Of a DNA stretch of 64,000 nucleotides, positions 17,354 through 25,731 are shown in pieces; the first letter of the stretch is position 1; every line of letters begins with the position of its first letter. The notes beneath the pieces are model-generated. The model was not told the origin of the DNA, did not search any database, and was given only the letters and a program-made list of their open reading frames with translations. Source of the DNA: Anaeroglomus sp964630775 (lineage in GTDB: Bacteria > Planctomycetota > Phycisphaerae > Sedimentisphaerales > Anaerohalosphaeraceae); contig CAZVYY010000013.1 of the NCBI GenBank assembly GCA_964630775.1, positions 1 through 64,000 on the forward strand, given 5' to 3'. Made by a program: the position numbers and the translations under genes.

Positions 17354-19096
17354 ATGCAGACGCCTAATCAAGTCGTTTTTACCAATAAAGCCCGATGTCG
17401 GGACTGCTACCGGTGCATTCGCATCTGTCCGGTTCACGCCATCGGGATTCGCGACGGGCAGGCGTATGTGGACCCGCAGAAATGTATCTGCTGCGGAACC
17501 TGTATTCGTGAATGTCCTCAAAAGGCCAAGGTCTATCGCAATGATGTTGAGGCGGTTCGGGATTTGCTTCATGCGGGTGGGCCTGTGGCCGTTACAATCG
17601 CCCCATCGTTTGCGGCATTTTTCCAGTCCTGGCAGCAGACACGGCTTCCCAGCGCCCTGCGGAAACTCGGATTTGCATTTGTCGCCGAAACCTCCGTCGG
17701 GGCGTATCCCGTCGCCCAGGCGACTCGCGAGTATTTTGACCAGTGTCGGCAGGGAGCCTGCATCAGTACGGCTTGCCCTGCCGTGGTGGGATTTATTGAA
17801 CGTCTTCAGCCGCAACTGGCTGCCAGCCTGGCTCAGGTGGTTTCGCCGATGATTGCCCATGCCCGCATGCTCAAAATCAAACTGGGGCCGGGAACCAAGG
17901 TAGTTTTCATCGGTCCCTGCGTTGCCAAAAAGGCCGAGGCCGACCGCTATCCGGACAAGCCGATTGATGCGGTACTGACGTTTCAGGAATTGGAAGAATG
18001 GTTTGAGATTGACCATCTTAAGCTGGCCAATCTCGAGGAAAGCCCATTTGATCAGCAGCCCGCCGGATGGGCAAGGCTGTTTGCCCTGGCCGGGGGGGCC
18101 TTGAAAACAGCGTCGGAAAATACCGACATGCTGGCCGAGAACACCCTTGCCATGAGCGGCGTCGAGGAAATCCGGGAATGGATCGCCTCCTGCGGTGATG
18201 GGAAGGGCCAGCATGTTCTGGTCGAACCGCTGTTTTGCCGACAGGGCTGTATTAACGGTCCGGCCGTGCCGGAACAAACACTGCCTGTATTCCAGCGGCG
18301 AAAAGCCGTGCTGGACTATGCGGCCAATTTGCCTGTGGTTGAAGCAATCGAAGCGATTCCTGCGGGAATTACCGAAAAACCGTACCTGCTCAATCCTGCG
18401 GTTGAAGAGCCGATTAACGAAGAAGTCATCCGGATGATTCTGGAAATGAGCGGGAAAAAGGACCCGACCGATCAGTTGAATTGCGGAGCGTGCGGGTATT
18501 CGACCTGCCGTCAGCAGGCCATTGCCGTCTTTCGCCAGATGGCCGAGCCGGAGATGTGCATTCCCTTTATGCGAAGACTGGCCGAGCAGAAAACCGACAA
18601 GATTATCGACACCAGCCCCAACGGGATTGTGATTCTGGATGAGCACCTCAACATCCTGAGTATGAATCCGTCGTTCCGGCGAATGTTCATGTGTTCGACG
18701 GCCTTGTGCGGCAAGCATATCTCGACGCTGATTGACCCGGATACCTTTGAAAAAGTCGCCAGCGGTCAGAAAGAACGGTCTCAGGCCCTGATTGAACATA
18801 AGAAATACGGCATGGTCTGTCACCAGATTGTGTACGCCCTGCCGCAGGAAAAACAATACGTCGGAATTTTTGTGGATATGACCCAGAGCCTGGCCGAACG
18901 CAAACAGCTCGATGAGCTGCGCAGCCAGACACTCCAGCAGGCCCAGAACCTGCTGAGTCATCAGATTGACATGGCCCGCCGTATTGCTCAGTTCCTTGGC
19001 GAAAGTTCCGCACAGGGGCAGCGGCTGGTGGATAATCTGATGCAGATGGCTCAGGAAAAGAATCCTCCGCGCAAACCGCTGGCACCCGAACAATGA
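17354..19096 (+). CDS. hydS: Sensory [FeFe]-hydrogenase HydS (group C) with PAS domain
   Basis: 580 residues. Two N-terminal ferredoxin motifs (CRDCYRCIRIC; CICCGTCIREC) precede an H-cluster domain with altered loops: STACP instead of SCCP (the proton-transfer Cys is Ala), GPCVAKK instead of MPCTAKK (Met is Gly), and FCRQGC as L3. Known group C sensors such as Thermotoga HydS carry these same changes and have very low turnover. Next comes a CX2CX4CX16C cluster motif near residues 380-405, then a PAS domain (about 412-520) and a helical tail. No kinase or GGDEF output is fused. Output may run through the phosphatase whose start overlaps its stop by 4 bases. Sensing H2 or redox state is inference from the family. 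Confidence 0.9.
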   Translation: MQTPNQVVFTNKARCRDCYRCIRICPVHAIGIRDGQAYVDPQKCICCGTCIRECPQKAKVYRNDVEAVRDLLHAGGPVAVTIAPSFAAFFQSWQQTRLPSALRKLGFAFVAETSVGAYPVAQATREYFDQCRQGACISTACPAVVGFIERLQPQLAASLAQVVSPMIAHARMLKIKLGPGTKVVFIGPCVAKKAEADRYPDKPIDAVLTFQELEEWFEIDHLKLANLEESPFDQQPAGWARLFALAGGALKTASENTDMLAENTLAMSGVEEIREWIASCGDGKGQHVLVEPLFCRQGCINGPAVPEQTLPVFQRRKAVLDYAANLPVVEAIEAIPAGITEKPYLLNPAVEEPINEEVIRMILEMSGKKDPTDQLNCGACGYSTCRQQAIAVFRQMAEPEMCIPFMRRLAEQKTDKIIDTSPNGIVILDEHLNILSMNPSFRRMFMCSTALCGKHISTLIDPDTFEKVASGQKERSQALIEHKKYGMVCHQIVYALPQEKQYVGIFVDMTQSLAERKQLDELRSQTLQQAQNLLSHQIDMARRIAQFLGESSAQGQRLVDNLMQMAQEKNPPRKPLAPEQ

Positions 19097-20247
19097 AATC
19101 CGGATACCTGCATATTGATATTTTGTCCCGGCAGACGCCCAAGCGTTTCGATGACGTTTGCGGCGATGTGATCCTGCAATGGCGCACTGAAGAAGCGACC
19201 ACGATCCTGCTGTGCGATGGAGTCGGCTCAGGATCATCGGCCAATATCGCGGCCACACTCTGCACATCCACTTTCAAGGGATTACTTGACAACGGTTTTT
19301 CTTTTCGCCAGTCGTTTCAGATTGTCATCAAGACCCTGGAGCAATGGAAGGACCCGCAGATGCCGTATTGTGCGGTCAGTGCGGCCCGCATCCTGAATGA
19401 TGGCCAGACGACCGTACTGGCTTATGAGGCCCCATCTCCTGTTCTGGTCGGTCAGGGAATTGCCACCGTTCTGCCGCAAAAGCCCTTTCTCATGGAAGGG
19501 GCAATAGCCCATGAATATAGCTGTTATCTGATTGCCGGAGAAGGAATAGTACTGTTCAGTGACGGCATCAGCCAGGCGGGACTTGGCAGAGAATACGTCG
19601 GCGGCTGGGGCAGTGAACGGGTCGCCGATTATCTGAGTCGCCTGATTGCCGAACATATCCAACCGGCGGACTTCTGCGAACGGATTCTTGACAAGGCCAG
19701 CGATTTATCCGGCGGCCAGTCGCACGACGATGCCACGGTGATTTATGCACGATGTCGACCGGGGCGGGCTGTTACGATTCTGACCGGCCCGGCTTCGGAG
19801 CCGGCCAAGGATGCAGCCGTGGTTCGACGTTTTCTGCAATCGGCAGGTGCCAAGGTGGTTTGCGGTGCCACTACCGCCGCGATTGTTGCGCGCGAGGGCA
19901 AGAAAAATCTGGAAATGGAAGAAATGCCTTCCAGCCTGGTCGCCCCGCCGCGATACTATATGGAAGATATTGACCTGGCAACCGAAGGCGCGGTGACTTT
20001 AAACCAGCTCTGCAATATATTGGATATCGCAGAGCCGAAATTCGAAGAGACCAACTCCGTCACCGAGCTTTATGACCTGTTAATGGATGCAGACCGTATT
20101 GAGTTTCTGATGGGCAGCCGAAAGAATCCCGGCTCCGGCGGCATCACTTTCTGCCAGAAAGGCATTTTAACCCGGGAAAAGATTGTCCCTATCCTGGCCG
20201 ACAAACTCCGCGCCAAGGGCAAACTGGTCGTCATTCATACCATATAA
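19093..20247 (+). CDS. SpoIIE/PP2C-type serine phosphatase linked to HydS
   Basis: 384 residues. The first about 220 residues form a PP2C/SpoIIE fold: LLCDGVGSG (metal-binding Asp-Gly), LFSDGISQAG and SHDDATVIYARC. Such phosphatases dephosphorylate Ser/Thr on partner proteins. The C-terminal about 150 residues (from GPASEPAKDAAVV on) are a second domain that I do not recognise beyond its linkage to HydS loci. The ATGA overlap with hydS indicates coupled expression and probably a direct sensor-effector pair. Last gene of the hydrogenase operon, convergent with phosphoketolase at 16 bases. Confidence 0.78.
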   Translation: MKSGYLHIDILSRQTPKRFDDVCGDVILQWRTEEATTILLCDGVGSGSSANIAATLCTSTFKGLLDNGFSFRQSFQIVIKTLEQWKDPQMPYCAVSAARILNDGQTTVLAYEAPSPVLVGQGIATVLPQKPFLMEGAIAHEYSCYLIAGEGIVLFSDGISQAGLGREYVGGWGSERVADYLSRLIAEHIQPADFCERILDKASDLSGGQSHDDATVIYARCRPGRAVTILTGPASEPAKDAAVVRRFLQSAGAKVVCGATTAAIVAREGKKNLEMEEMPSSLVAPPRYYMEDIDLATEGAVTLNQLCNILDIAEPKFEETNSVTELYDLLMDADRIEFLMGSRKNPGSGGITFCQKGILTREKIVPILADKLRAKGKLVVIHTI

Positions 20248-20263
20248 AGCATTGCTGCCGGGT

Positions 20264-22621
20264 TCAAAAAGGCCATGTCCAGTTGCGTATTTCGGGCATA
20301 TCTTCCCCATGTTCATAGATATAATGCTTATGCTCGATGCGCTTATCCCGCATGTGCTGACGTAAATAGGCGGCTTTGACTGCCAGGCCGGGGACACGGT
20401 CAATCACATCCATCACCAGATGATACCGGTCGAGATCATTCAAAACAACCATATCAAACGGGGTTGTGGTGGTTCCCTCTTCTTTATATCCCCGAACGTG
20501 CAGGTTGCCATGGTTTGTACGACGATAGGCCAGACGATGAATCAGCCATGGATAACCATGATAGGCAAAAATGATCGGTTTATTAATCGTAAACAGGGCG
20601 TCAAATTGTTTATCGGAAAGACCATGCGGATGCTCCTCTTTCTGCTGGAGTGTCATCAGGTCAACGACATTGATGACTCGAACACGCAATTGGGGGAGAT
20701 GTTTTCGTAAAATTGCCGCAGCCGCCAGGGTTTCGAGGGTCGGAATATCGCCGGCACAGGCCAATACCACATCCGGCTCGCCGCCTCGGTCATTACTGGC
20801 CCATTCCCAGATGCCGATACCGGCGGTGCAGTGCTTGATGGCCGCATCCATATCCAGATACTGCAAAGCCGGCTGCTTGCCCGCGACAATGACATTGACA
20901 TAATTACGGCTGCGAAGGCAATGGTCTGTGACCGACAGCAGCGTATTGGCATCGGGCGGCAGGTAAACACGGACAATATCGGCCTTTTTATTAACCACGT
21001 GGTCGATGAATCCGGGGTCCTGATGACTGAAACCGTTGTGATCCTGCCGCCAGACATGCGAGGTCAGCAGGTAATTCAGCGAGGCAATGGAACGACGCCA
21101 CGGAATCTGGCTGAGTGTAACCTTGAGCCACTTGGCGTGCTGGTTAAACATCGAATCCACCAGGTGGATAAAGGCTTCATAACAGGAAAACAGGCCGTGT
21201 CTTCCAGTCAGAAGATACCCTTCCAGCCAACCCTGGCAGGTGTGTTCGCTGAGAATTTCCATCACCCGTCCGTCGGGGCCTAAATGTTCATCGGTCGCAA
21301 TCTGGTCGGCTACCCAGGTTTTATCGGTAACTTCAAAAGCCGCCCCAAGGCGGTTGGAGGCGGTCTCATCCGGCCCAAACAACCGGAAATTACTGGGATT
21401 CTGTTTCATGATATCCCGGACGAAGGTCCCCATCACCCGCGTGGCCTCAGCGGTGACTTTGCCGGGCTTGGCGACTTTGACTGCATAAGCCTTGAAATCC
21501 GGCATCTTGAGGTCCTTGAGCAGGACTCCGCCGTTGGCGTGAGGATTGGCCCCCATCCGCTTTGACCCTTTAGGAGCCAATGCCGCCAGTTCAGGCTTTA
21601 ACCGACCTTCAGCATCAAATAGTTCTCTCGGTTTATAGCTTTTCATCCATTTTTCTAACAGGCGAATGTGAGATATTTTCTCCGCCAGTTCTGAAAACGG
21701 CACCTGATGCGACCGCCAGGTATCCTCGACAGGCTTTCCATCCACGATGCGCGGCCCGGTCCAGCCCTTGGGTGTGCGAAAGACAATCATCGGCCACAGG
21801 GGACGTTTTATCACTTTCTTGCCGCGGGCTTCGGCCTGAATTCGGCGGATTTCAGCGATTATCTTATCAAGTGTTTCCGCCATCAGCGGGTGCAGTTTTT
21901 GTGGATCGGAACCTTCCACAAAATAGGGCTTATAACCATACCCCCTGAAGAGTTCCTGCAATTCCTGTTTGCTGATTCGGGCCAGCAGCGTGGGATTGTT
22001 GATCTTATAGCCATTCAGGTGCAGAATCGGCAGCACGGCCCCATCGCGGGCGGGATTGAGGAATTTATTGGAATGCCAGGAAGCAGCCAGCGGCCCGGTT
22101 TCGGCTTCCCCATCCCCCACCACACAGGCAGCAATCAAGTCTGGATTATCAAACACTGCCCCGTAGGCATGGGAAATGGCATATCCAAGCTCTCCGCCTT
22201 CGTGAATGGAGCCGGGGGTTTCGGGGGCGACATGGCTGGGGATGCCTCCGGGAAACGAAAACTGCTTAAAGAGCTTTTTCATTCCCTGTTCATCCTGTGT
22301 TACGGCCGGGTAGAATTCTGTATAAGTACCCTCCAGATACGTATTAGCCACCATGGCCGGACCACCGTGACCGGGGCCTGCAATATAAATCATATTCAGG
22401 TCGTTTTTGTCTATAATCCGATTCAGGTGGACATAGATGAAATTCAATCCCGGCGTCGTGCCCCAGTGTCCAAGCAGACGAGGTTTGATATGTTTGATAG
22501 ACAGCGGCTTTTTGAGTAAGGGATTGTCATAAAGATAGATTTGACCCACAGATAAGTAATTTGCCGCACGCCAGTATGCATCCAGTCGTTTCTGTTCTGC
22601 TGCCGTTAATGCCGTGGCCAT
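20264..22621 (-). CDS. xfp: Xylulose-5-phosphate/fructose-6-phosphate phosphoketolase
   Basis: 785 residues, typical for Xfp. Thiamine-diphosphate enzyme that splits xylulose-5-P (or fructose-6-P) with phosphate to acetyl-phosphate and glyceraldehyde-3-P (or erythrose-4-P). Visible hallmarks: GHWGTTPGLNFIYVHLNR, GPGHGGPAMVANTYLEG, SHAYGAVFDNPDL, VVGDGEAETGPLA (ThDP-binding GDGE) and the C-terminal HGYPWLIHRLAYRR. AAAGGAG precedes the ATG. It provides a phosphoketolase route to acetate and ATP, which fits a fermenter. It faces the hydrogenase operon and follows ldhA in the same direction. Confidence 0.96.
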   Translation of the reverse strand: MATALTAAEQKRLDAYWRAANYLSVGQIYLYDNPLLKKPLSIKHIKPRLLGHWGTTPGLNFIYVHLNRIIDKNDLNMIYIAGPGHGGPAMVANTYLEGTYTEFYPAVTQDEQGMKKLFKQFSFPGGIPSHVAPETPGSIHEGGELGYAISHAYGAVFDNPDLIAACVVGDGEAETGPLAASWHSNKFLNPARDGAVLPILHLNGYKINNPTLLARISKQELQELFRGYGYKPYFVEGSDPQKLHPLMAETLDKIIAEIRRIQAEARGKKVIKRPLWPMIVFRTPKGWTGPRIVDGKPVEDTWRSHQVPFSELAEKISHIRLLEKWMKSYKPRELFDAEGRLKPELAALAPKGSKRMGANPHANGGVLLKDLKMPDFKAYAVKVAKPGKVTAEATRVMGTFVRDIMKQNPSNFRLFGPDETASNRLGAAFEVTDKTWVADQIATDEHLGPDGRVMEILSEHTCQGWLEGYLLTGRHGLFSCYEAFIHLVDSMFNQHAKWLKVTLSQIPWRRSIASLNYLLTSHVWRQDHNGFSHQDPGFIDHVVNKKADIVRVYLPPDANTLLSVTDHCLRSRNYVNVIVAGKQPALQYLDMDAAIKHCTAGIGIWEWASNDRGGEPDVVLACAGDIPTLETLAAAAILRKHLPQLRVRVINVVDLMTLQQKEEHPHGLSDKQFDALFTINKPIIFAYHGYPWLIHRLAYRRTNHGNLHVRGYKEEGTTTTPFDMVVLNDLDRYHLVMDVIDRVPGLAVKAAYLRQHMRDKRIEHKHYIYEHGEDMPEIRNWTWPF

Positions 22622-22742
22622 AGAGACTCCTTTCTATGCTCCCTATAATCGTTCTACTGCAATCACTGTGGTTCATATTAGACAGTATTCATGAGTAGTA
22701 CAAGAAAAAAGTGTCCCTTGATCAGAGTCTTGCCCTTTTGAT

Positions 22743-23774
22743 TTAAGCTGATCCGCATCCGCATTTTTTGTGGGAGACCATTTTTTGGCAAAGAACAGCA
22801 TTCTGGCAGCGGCCCTGTTCAAATTCACTGATATTGGACAGAGTCGTTTCGGCAATCGCAGTCAGGGCATTATGGGTAAAAAATGCCTGATGCCCGGTAA
22901 TAATGACATTGGGAAACATCAGGAGACGCGCAAAGACATCATCCTGAATGATCTGGTTGGACAAATCCTCAAAGAATAAATCGCCTTCTTCCTCATAGAC
23001 ATCCAAACCCAGATATCCAATCCGTTCGGTTTTGAGTCCTTCGATGACGGCTTTGGTATCGATTAAAGCTCCCCTGCTGGTATTAATCAGCATCACGCAA
23101 TCCTGCATTTTAGCAATGGATTCAGTATTAATCAGGTGATATGTCTGCGGGGTCAGCGGACAGTGCAGGGTAATAATCCGGCATTTGCTGTACAATTCAT
23201 CGAGTGTGATATACTTGACACCCAACTTCAGACAGTCAGGATTCGGATGAACATCATAGGCATATAATTCACACCCGAAGCCATGCAGTATCCGGGCCAC
23301 AAGAGCACCGATTTTTCCCGTACCGACAATGCCCACCGGGGTCTGGTGCATATCAAATCCCAGCAGGCCTTCCAGAGAAAAATTACCCTCGCGAACCCGG
23401 GCATGGGCCTTATGCGTACGACGATTCAGCGCCAGCATCAGGGCAATGGTATGCTCAGCCACAGCATAAGGCGAATAGGCCGGAACACGGACCACCGAAA
23501 GCCCCAGCTTCTCGGCCGTATCCAGTTCCACGTTATTGAATCCGGCACATCGCAGAGCGATCAGCCGGACTCCCAGCTCTGCCAGACGGGTCAATACCAC
23601 AGCATCCAGGACATCATTGACAAACACACAGACAGCCTGACAGCCTTTGGCAAGCTCAACCGTATCAGGCCCCAGCCGCTGTTCCAAATAGATTATGTCA
23701 TGGCCGAAAGCTTTATTGGCCATCTCAAAATAACGCTGTGTATAGGGTTTATTGCTGTATAATGCAATCTTCAT
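22743..23774 (-). CDS. ldhA: D-lactate dehydrogenase (D-2-hydroxyacid dehydrogenase family)
   Basis: 343 residues from the ATG at 23774, which has AGAGGTG just upstream; a longer in-frame start lacks support. NAD-binding GIVGTGKIGALVA (GxGxxG near residue 152), then RGALIDTKAV with the active-site Arg, the Asp/Glu pair GLDVYEEEGDLFFED and the catalytic His in ITGHQAFFTHNA; the GDLFFED stretch is characteristic of fermentative LdhA. It reduces pyruvate to D-lactate, reoxidising NADH. The last residues, KKCGCGSA, form a small Cys tail not needed for the fold. Same strand as xfp (121-base gap), suggesting a heterolactic-type pair. Confidence 0.9.
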   Translation of the reverse strand: MKIALYSNKPYTQRYFEMANKAFGHDIIYLEQRLGPDTVELAKGCQAVCVFVNDVLDAVVLTRLAELGVRLIALRCAGFNNVELDTAEKLGLSVVRVPAYSPYAVAEHTIALMLALNRRTHKAHARVREGNFSLEGLLGFDMHQTPVGIVGTGKIGALVARILHGFGCELYAYDVHPNPDCLKLGVKYITLDELYSKCRIITLHCPLTPQTYHLINTESIAKMQDCVMLINTSRGALIDTKAVIEGLKTERIGYLGLDVYEEEGDLFFEDLSNQIIQDDVFARLLMFPNVIITGHQAFFTHNALTAIAETTLSNISEFEQGRCQNAVLCQKMVSHKKCGCGSA

Positions 23775-23873
23775 CGCTGCACCTCTGTTAATCATACGTC
23801 TTTCTACCCGGTTTGTTTACTGGCTGTTTTATACGTCAGACAGAGATTTTTTGAAAATAAATTATTTTTGGGA

Positions 23874-23902
23874 TTGACCTGAAAAGGAATTTTGTGTATA
23901 GT
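23874..23902 (-). promoter_or_regulatory. See plus-strand trp promoter entry (same bases); no minus-strand promoter called
   Basis: These bases were also read on the minus strand, and no promoter for ldhA could be supported there. The plus-strand reading is the one to use. Confidence 0.05.
23874..23902 (+). promoter_or_regulatory. trp operon promoter
   Basis: TTGACC (23874-23879), 17-base spacer, TATAGT (23897-23902). Expected transcription start is near 23909-23910, exactly at the ATG of the leader peptide. The 18-base palindrome GTTTCTATGAATAGAAAC (23904-23921, 8-base arms around GA) covers the start site and could be an operator. Confidence 0.75.
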
Positions 23903-23903
23903 T

Positions 23904-23921
23904 GTTTCTATGAATAGAAAC
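23904..23921 (+). promoter_or_regulatory. Palindromic operator candidate overlapping trp start site and trpL AUG
   Basis: GTTTCTAT-GA-ATAGAAAC is a perfect inverted repeat immediately after the -10 hexamer; the leader ATG at 23910 lies inside it. It is well placed for a repressor. The arms do not match the E. coli TrpR operator half-site CTAGT. In RNA only part of it would be transcribed, so a DNA role is more likely. Confidence 0.5.
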
Positions 23922-23969
23922 AATATAAATATCATAGTAACTTTTGGCTGGTGGCGCCCTGTTGGATAG
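23910..23969 (+). CDS. trpL: trp operon leader peptide
   Basis: A 19-codon frame, MNRNNINIIVTFGWWRPVG, starts at ATG 23910 and stops at TAG 23967-23969. It carries tandem Trp codons TGG TGG at positions 14-15 in the context GWWR, which is also found in E. coli TrpL. It is followed at once by competing hairpins and a terminator upstream of trpE. Stalling at the Trp codons when charged tRNA-Trp is scarce would cover the first hairpin strand and favour read-through. There is no Shine-Dalgarno; the promoter position predicts a leaderless message. Confidence 0.85.
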   Translation: MNRNNINIIVTFGWWRPVG

Positions 23970-23978
23970 GCCGACAGG
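23958..23978 (+). promoter_or_regulatory. trp attenuator strands 1 and 2 (pause hairpin)
   Basis: CCTGTTGG (23958-23965) pairs with CCGACAGG (23971-23978): eight pairs with one G-U, loop ATAGG. It begins 3 bases after the second Trp codon and spans the trpL stop. The core CCTG/CAGG recurs in strands 3 and 4, so strand 2 can pair with either strand 1 or strand 3, as in classical attenuation. Confidence 0.75.
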
Positions 23979-24013
23979 ACCCGATGTTTTGATTGTTTAT
24001 AACACGAAATAAC

Positions 24014-24051
24014 GACCTGAAGGCTCGAAAATAGCATTCAGGTCTTTTTTT
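24014..24051 (+). terminator. trp attenuator terminator (strands 3 and 4)
   Basis: GACCTGAA (24014-24021) pairs with TTCAGGTC (24037-24044), with an inner GCT/AGC extension, followed by T7 at 24045-24051. It lies 38 bases before the trpE ATG, so it can only act as a leader terminator. Confidence 0.88.
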
Positions 24052-24089
24052 ATTGATACGCCGTCAAGAATAATCATAAGGTATTAAAA

Positions 24090-25721
24090 ATGAACGAATT
24101 ACAAAAACGCATTCACCAGGCCCGGCCGGGACAAATCATTCCCATCGTACGGGAAATCGACATCCGATGTCCGGTAGAATACTTTGCCCGGCTGACCGAT
24201 TATGGCCGGCGTAAACATAGTTGCCTTTTTGAATCAAGAGATTACTTGTCCGGAAGCGGGGCGGGCGAATTAACCTTTGCGACAGCACAGCCCGCCCTTT
24301 ACTTAACCGGTAAAGGCACACACTTTCGGATCGAAGCGTTAACTCCTGCCGGCAGGCGAATCCTGAGATATCTTGCTTCCAACCCAAGGCGATTTTCTTT
24401 TTGCGACCTGATTTCGTTTGAGCAGGATCGAATCGTGGGATCGTTCAGGCAGTCACAGCAAACCCTGGACGAACAAAGCCGACTGAAAAGCACCAACCAG
24501 ATGGATGTCATTCGTGCCGTGGCATTTGCCTTCGAGCTGGCCAGCAAGCCTTTCCGCATCACCTGCGGCCTGCTGGGTGCGTTAAGCTATGATTTTATCG
24601 ATCAATTTGAAAAACTGCCGGCAAGCAGCAGCGATATCCTCGAAAATCCGGATTACGAGCTGTATTTTGCCGACAATATTTTCCTGATGGACCATAAAAA
24701 AGGACAGGGCTTTGTGGTGGTCAACGCAGTAGTCACCAACGGCGACCGGGATCAGATTTATCAGGAAGCCATGGACACCTTCGACTTTTATACCAATAAA
24801 ATACACGAAGAAATGCCGCAGCCCCGTCCCTGTACCGCCCCCCTGCCCGGCCCCAGTTCCGACACCTCGCAGCAGGACTACGAAAACATGGTGCTCAAAG
24901 CCAAACAGCACATTCTGGACGGCGATATCTTTCAGGTCGTTCTGAGCCGGACGCATATTGAACCCTGCCCTGCCGAGGCACTGGATGTCTATCGCAAGCT
25001 GCGAAAACTCAACCCATCCCCTTATATGTTCTATCTGAATACCGACAATACCGTACTGATGGGAGCCAGCCCGGAATTAAATCTGCGGGTGGGCGGCTCG
25101 ACAGATCGGGTCGTGGAAATCCGTCCCATTGCCGGGACCAAGCCGCGAGGTCGGGTGAACAATAAAATCGATTCGGATATGGATATGCGGTATGAAGCCG
25201 AGCTGAAGCTGGATCGCAAGGAACTGGCCGAACACATGATGCTGGTTGACCTGGCTCGTAACGACATCGCCCGCGTTTCCAATCCCGGCAGCCGGGCCGT
25301 CAATGAGATGCTGACGGTGGAAAAATATGAATCCGTGATGCACTTAGTCAGCAACGTACGCGGCATTCTCCGCAAAGACCTCGATGCCCTGAGCGCCTAC
25401 CTGGCCACCATGAATATGGGAACCCTGACCGGGGCGCCGAAAATCGAGGCCATGAAAATTATTCGCAGCCTGGAAAACACCAAACGGGGCTATTACGGCG
25501 GCGCCGTGATGTATCTGACTGTGGACGGCCAGTTTGACAGCTGCATCACGATTCGCAGTATGCAGATACGCGACCACAAGGCCTATATCCGGGCCGGTGC
25601 GGGAATCGTTCACGACAGCGTCCCCAAAACCGAATATGAAGAAACCGTTCACAAGGCCGGCTCGTGTCTGAAGGCCATTCGCAGCGCCGTTGAAGACATC
25701 GGAAAACCGCAGAGACAATAA
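24090..25721 (+). CDS. trpE: Anthranilate synthase component I
   Basis: 543 residues. Converts chorismate and ammonia to anthranilate with TrpG. The N-terminal segment CLFESRDYLSG resembles the LLES motif of the Trp feedback site, so inhibition by tryptophan is expected. The C-terminal chorismate-binding domain has DGDIFQVVLSR, RPIAGTKPRG, ELKLDRKELAEHMMLVDLARND, MGTLTGAPKIEAMKII and YYGGAVMYL, all diagnostic for TrpE. AAGG lies upstream of the ATG. First structural gene after the attenuator. Confidence 0.96.
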   Translation: MNELQKRIHQARPGQIIPIVREIDIRCPVEYFARLTDYGRRKHSCLFESRDYLSGSGAGELTFATAQPALYLTGKGTHFRIEALTPAGRRILRYLASNPRRFSFCDLISFEQDRIVGSFRQSQQTLDEQSRLKSTNQMDVIRAVAFAFELASKPFRITCGLLGALSYDFIDQFEKLPASSSDILENPDYELYFADNIFLMDHKKGQGFVVVNAVVTNGDRDQIYQEAMDTFDFYTNKIHEEMPQPRPCTAPLPGPSSDTSQQDYENMVLKAKQHILDGDIFQVVLSRTHIEPCPAEALDVYRKLRKLNPSPYMFYLNTDNTVLMGASPELNLRVGGSTDRVVEIRPIAGTKPRGRVNNKIDSDMDMRYEAELKLDRKELAEHMMLVDLARNDIARVSNPGSRAVNEMLTVEKYESVMHLVSNVRGILRKDLDALSAYLATMNMGTLTGAPKIEAMKIIRSLENTKRGYYGGAVMYLTVDGQFDSCITIRSMQIRDHKAYIRAGAGIVHDSVPKTEYEETVHKAGSCLKAIRSAVEDIGKPQRQ

Positions 25722-25731
25722 GGAAATCCCC

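Noticed and set aside
17258..19267. 669-codon open frame opposite hydA 3' end, hydS and the phosphatase 5' end
   Set aside because: It is the complement of strongly conserved hydS codons, has low-quality composition (His/Arg/Gly-rich) and no domain.
23874..23902. Minus-strand promoter at the trp promoter position
   Set aside because: The low-confidence minus-strand entry is included only to record that no ldhA promoter could be supported there; the plus-strand call stands.
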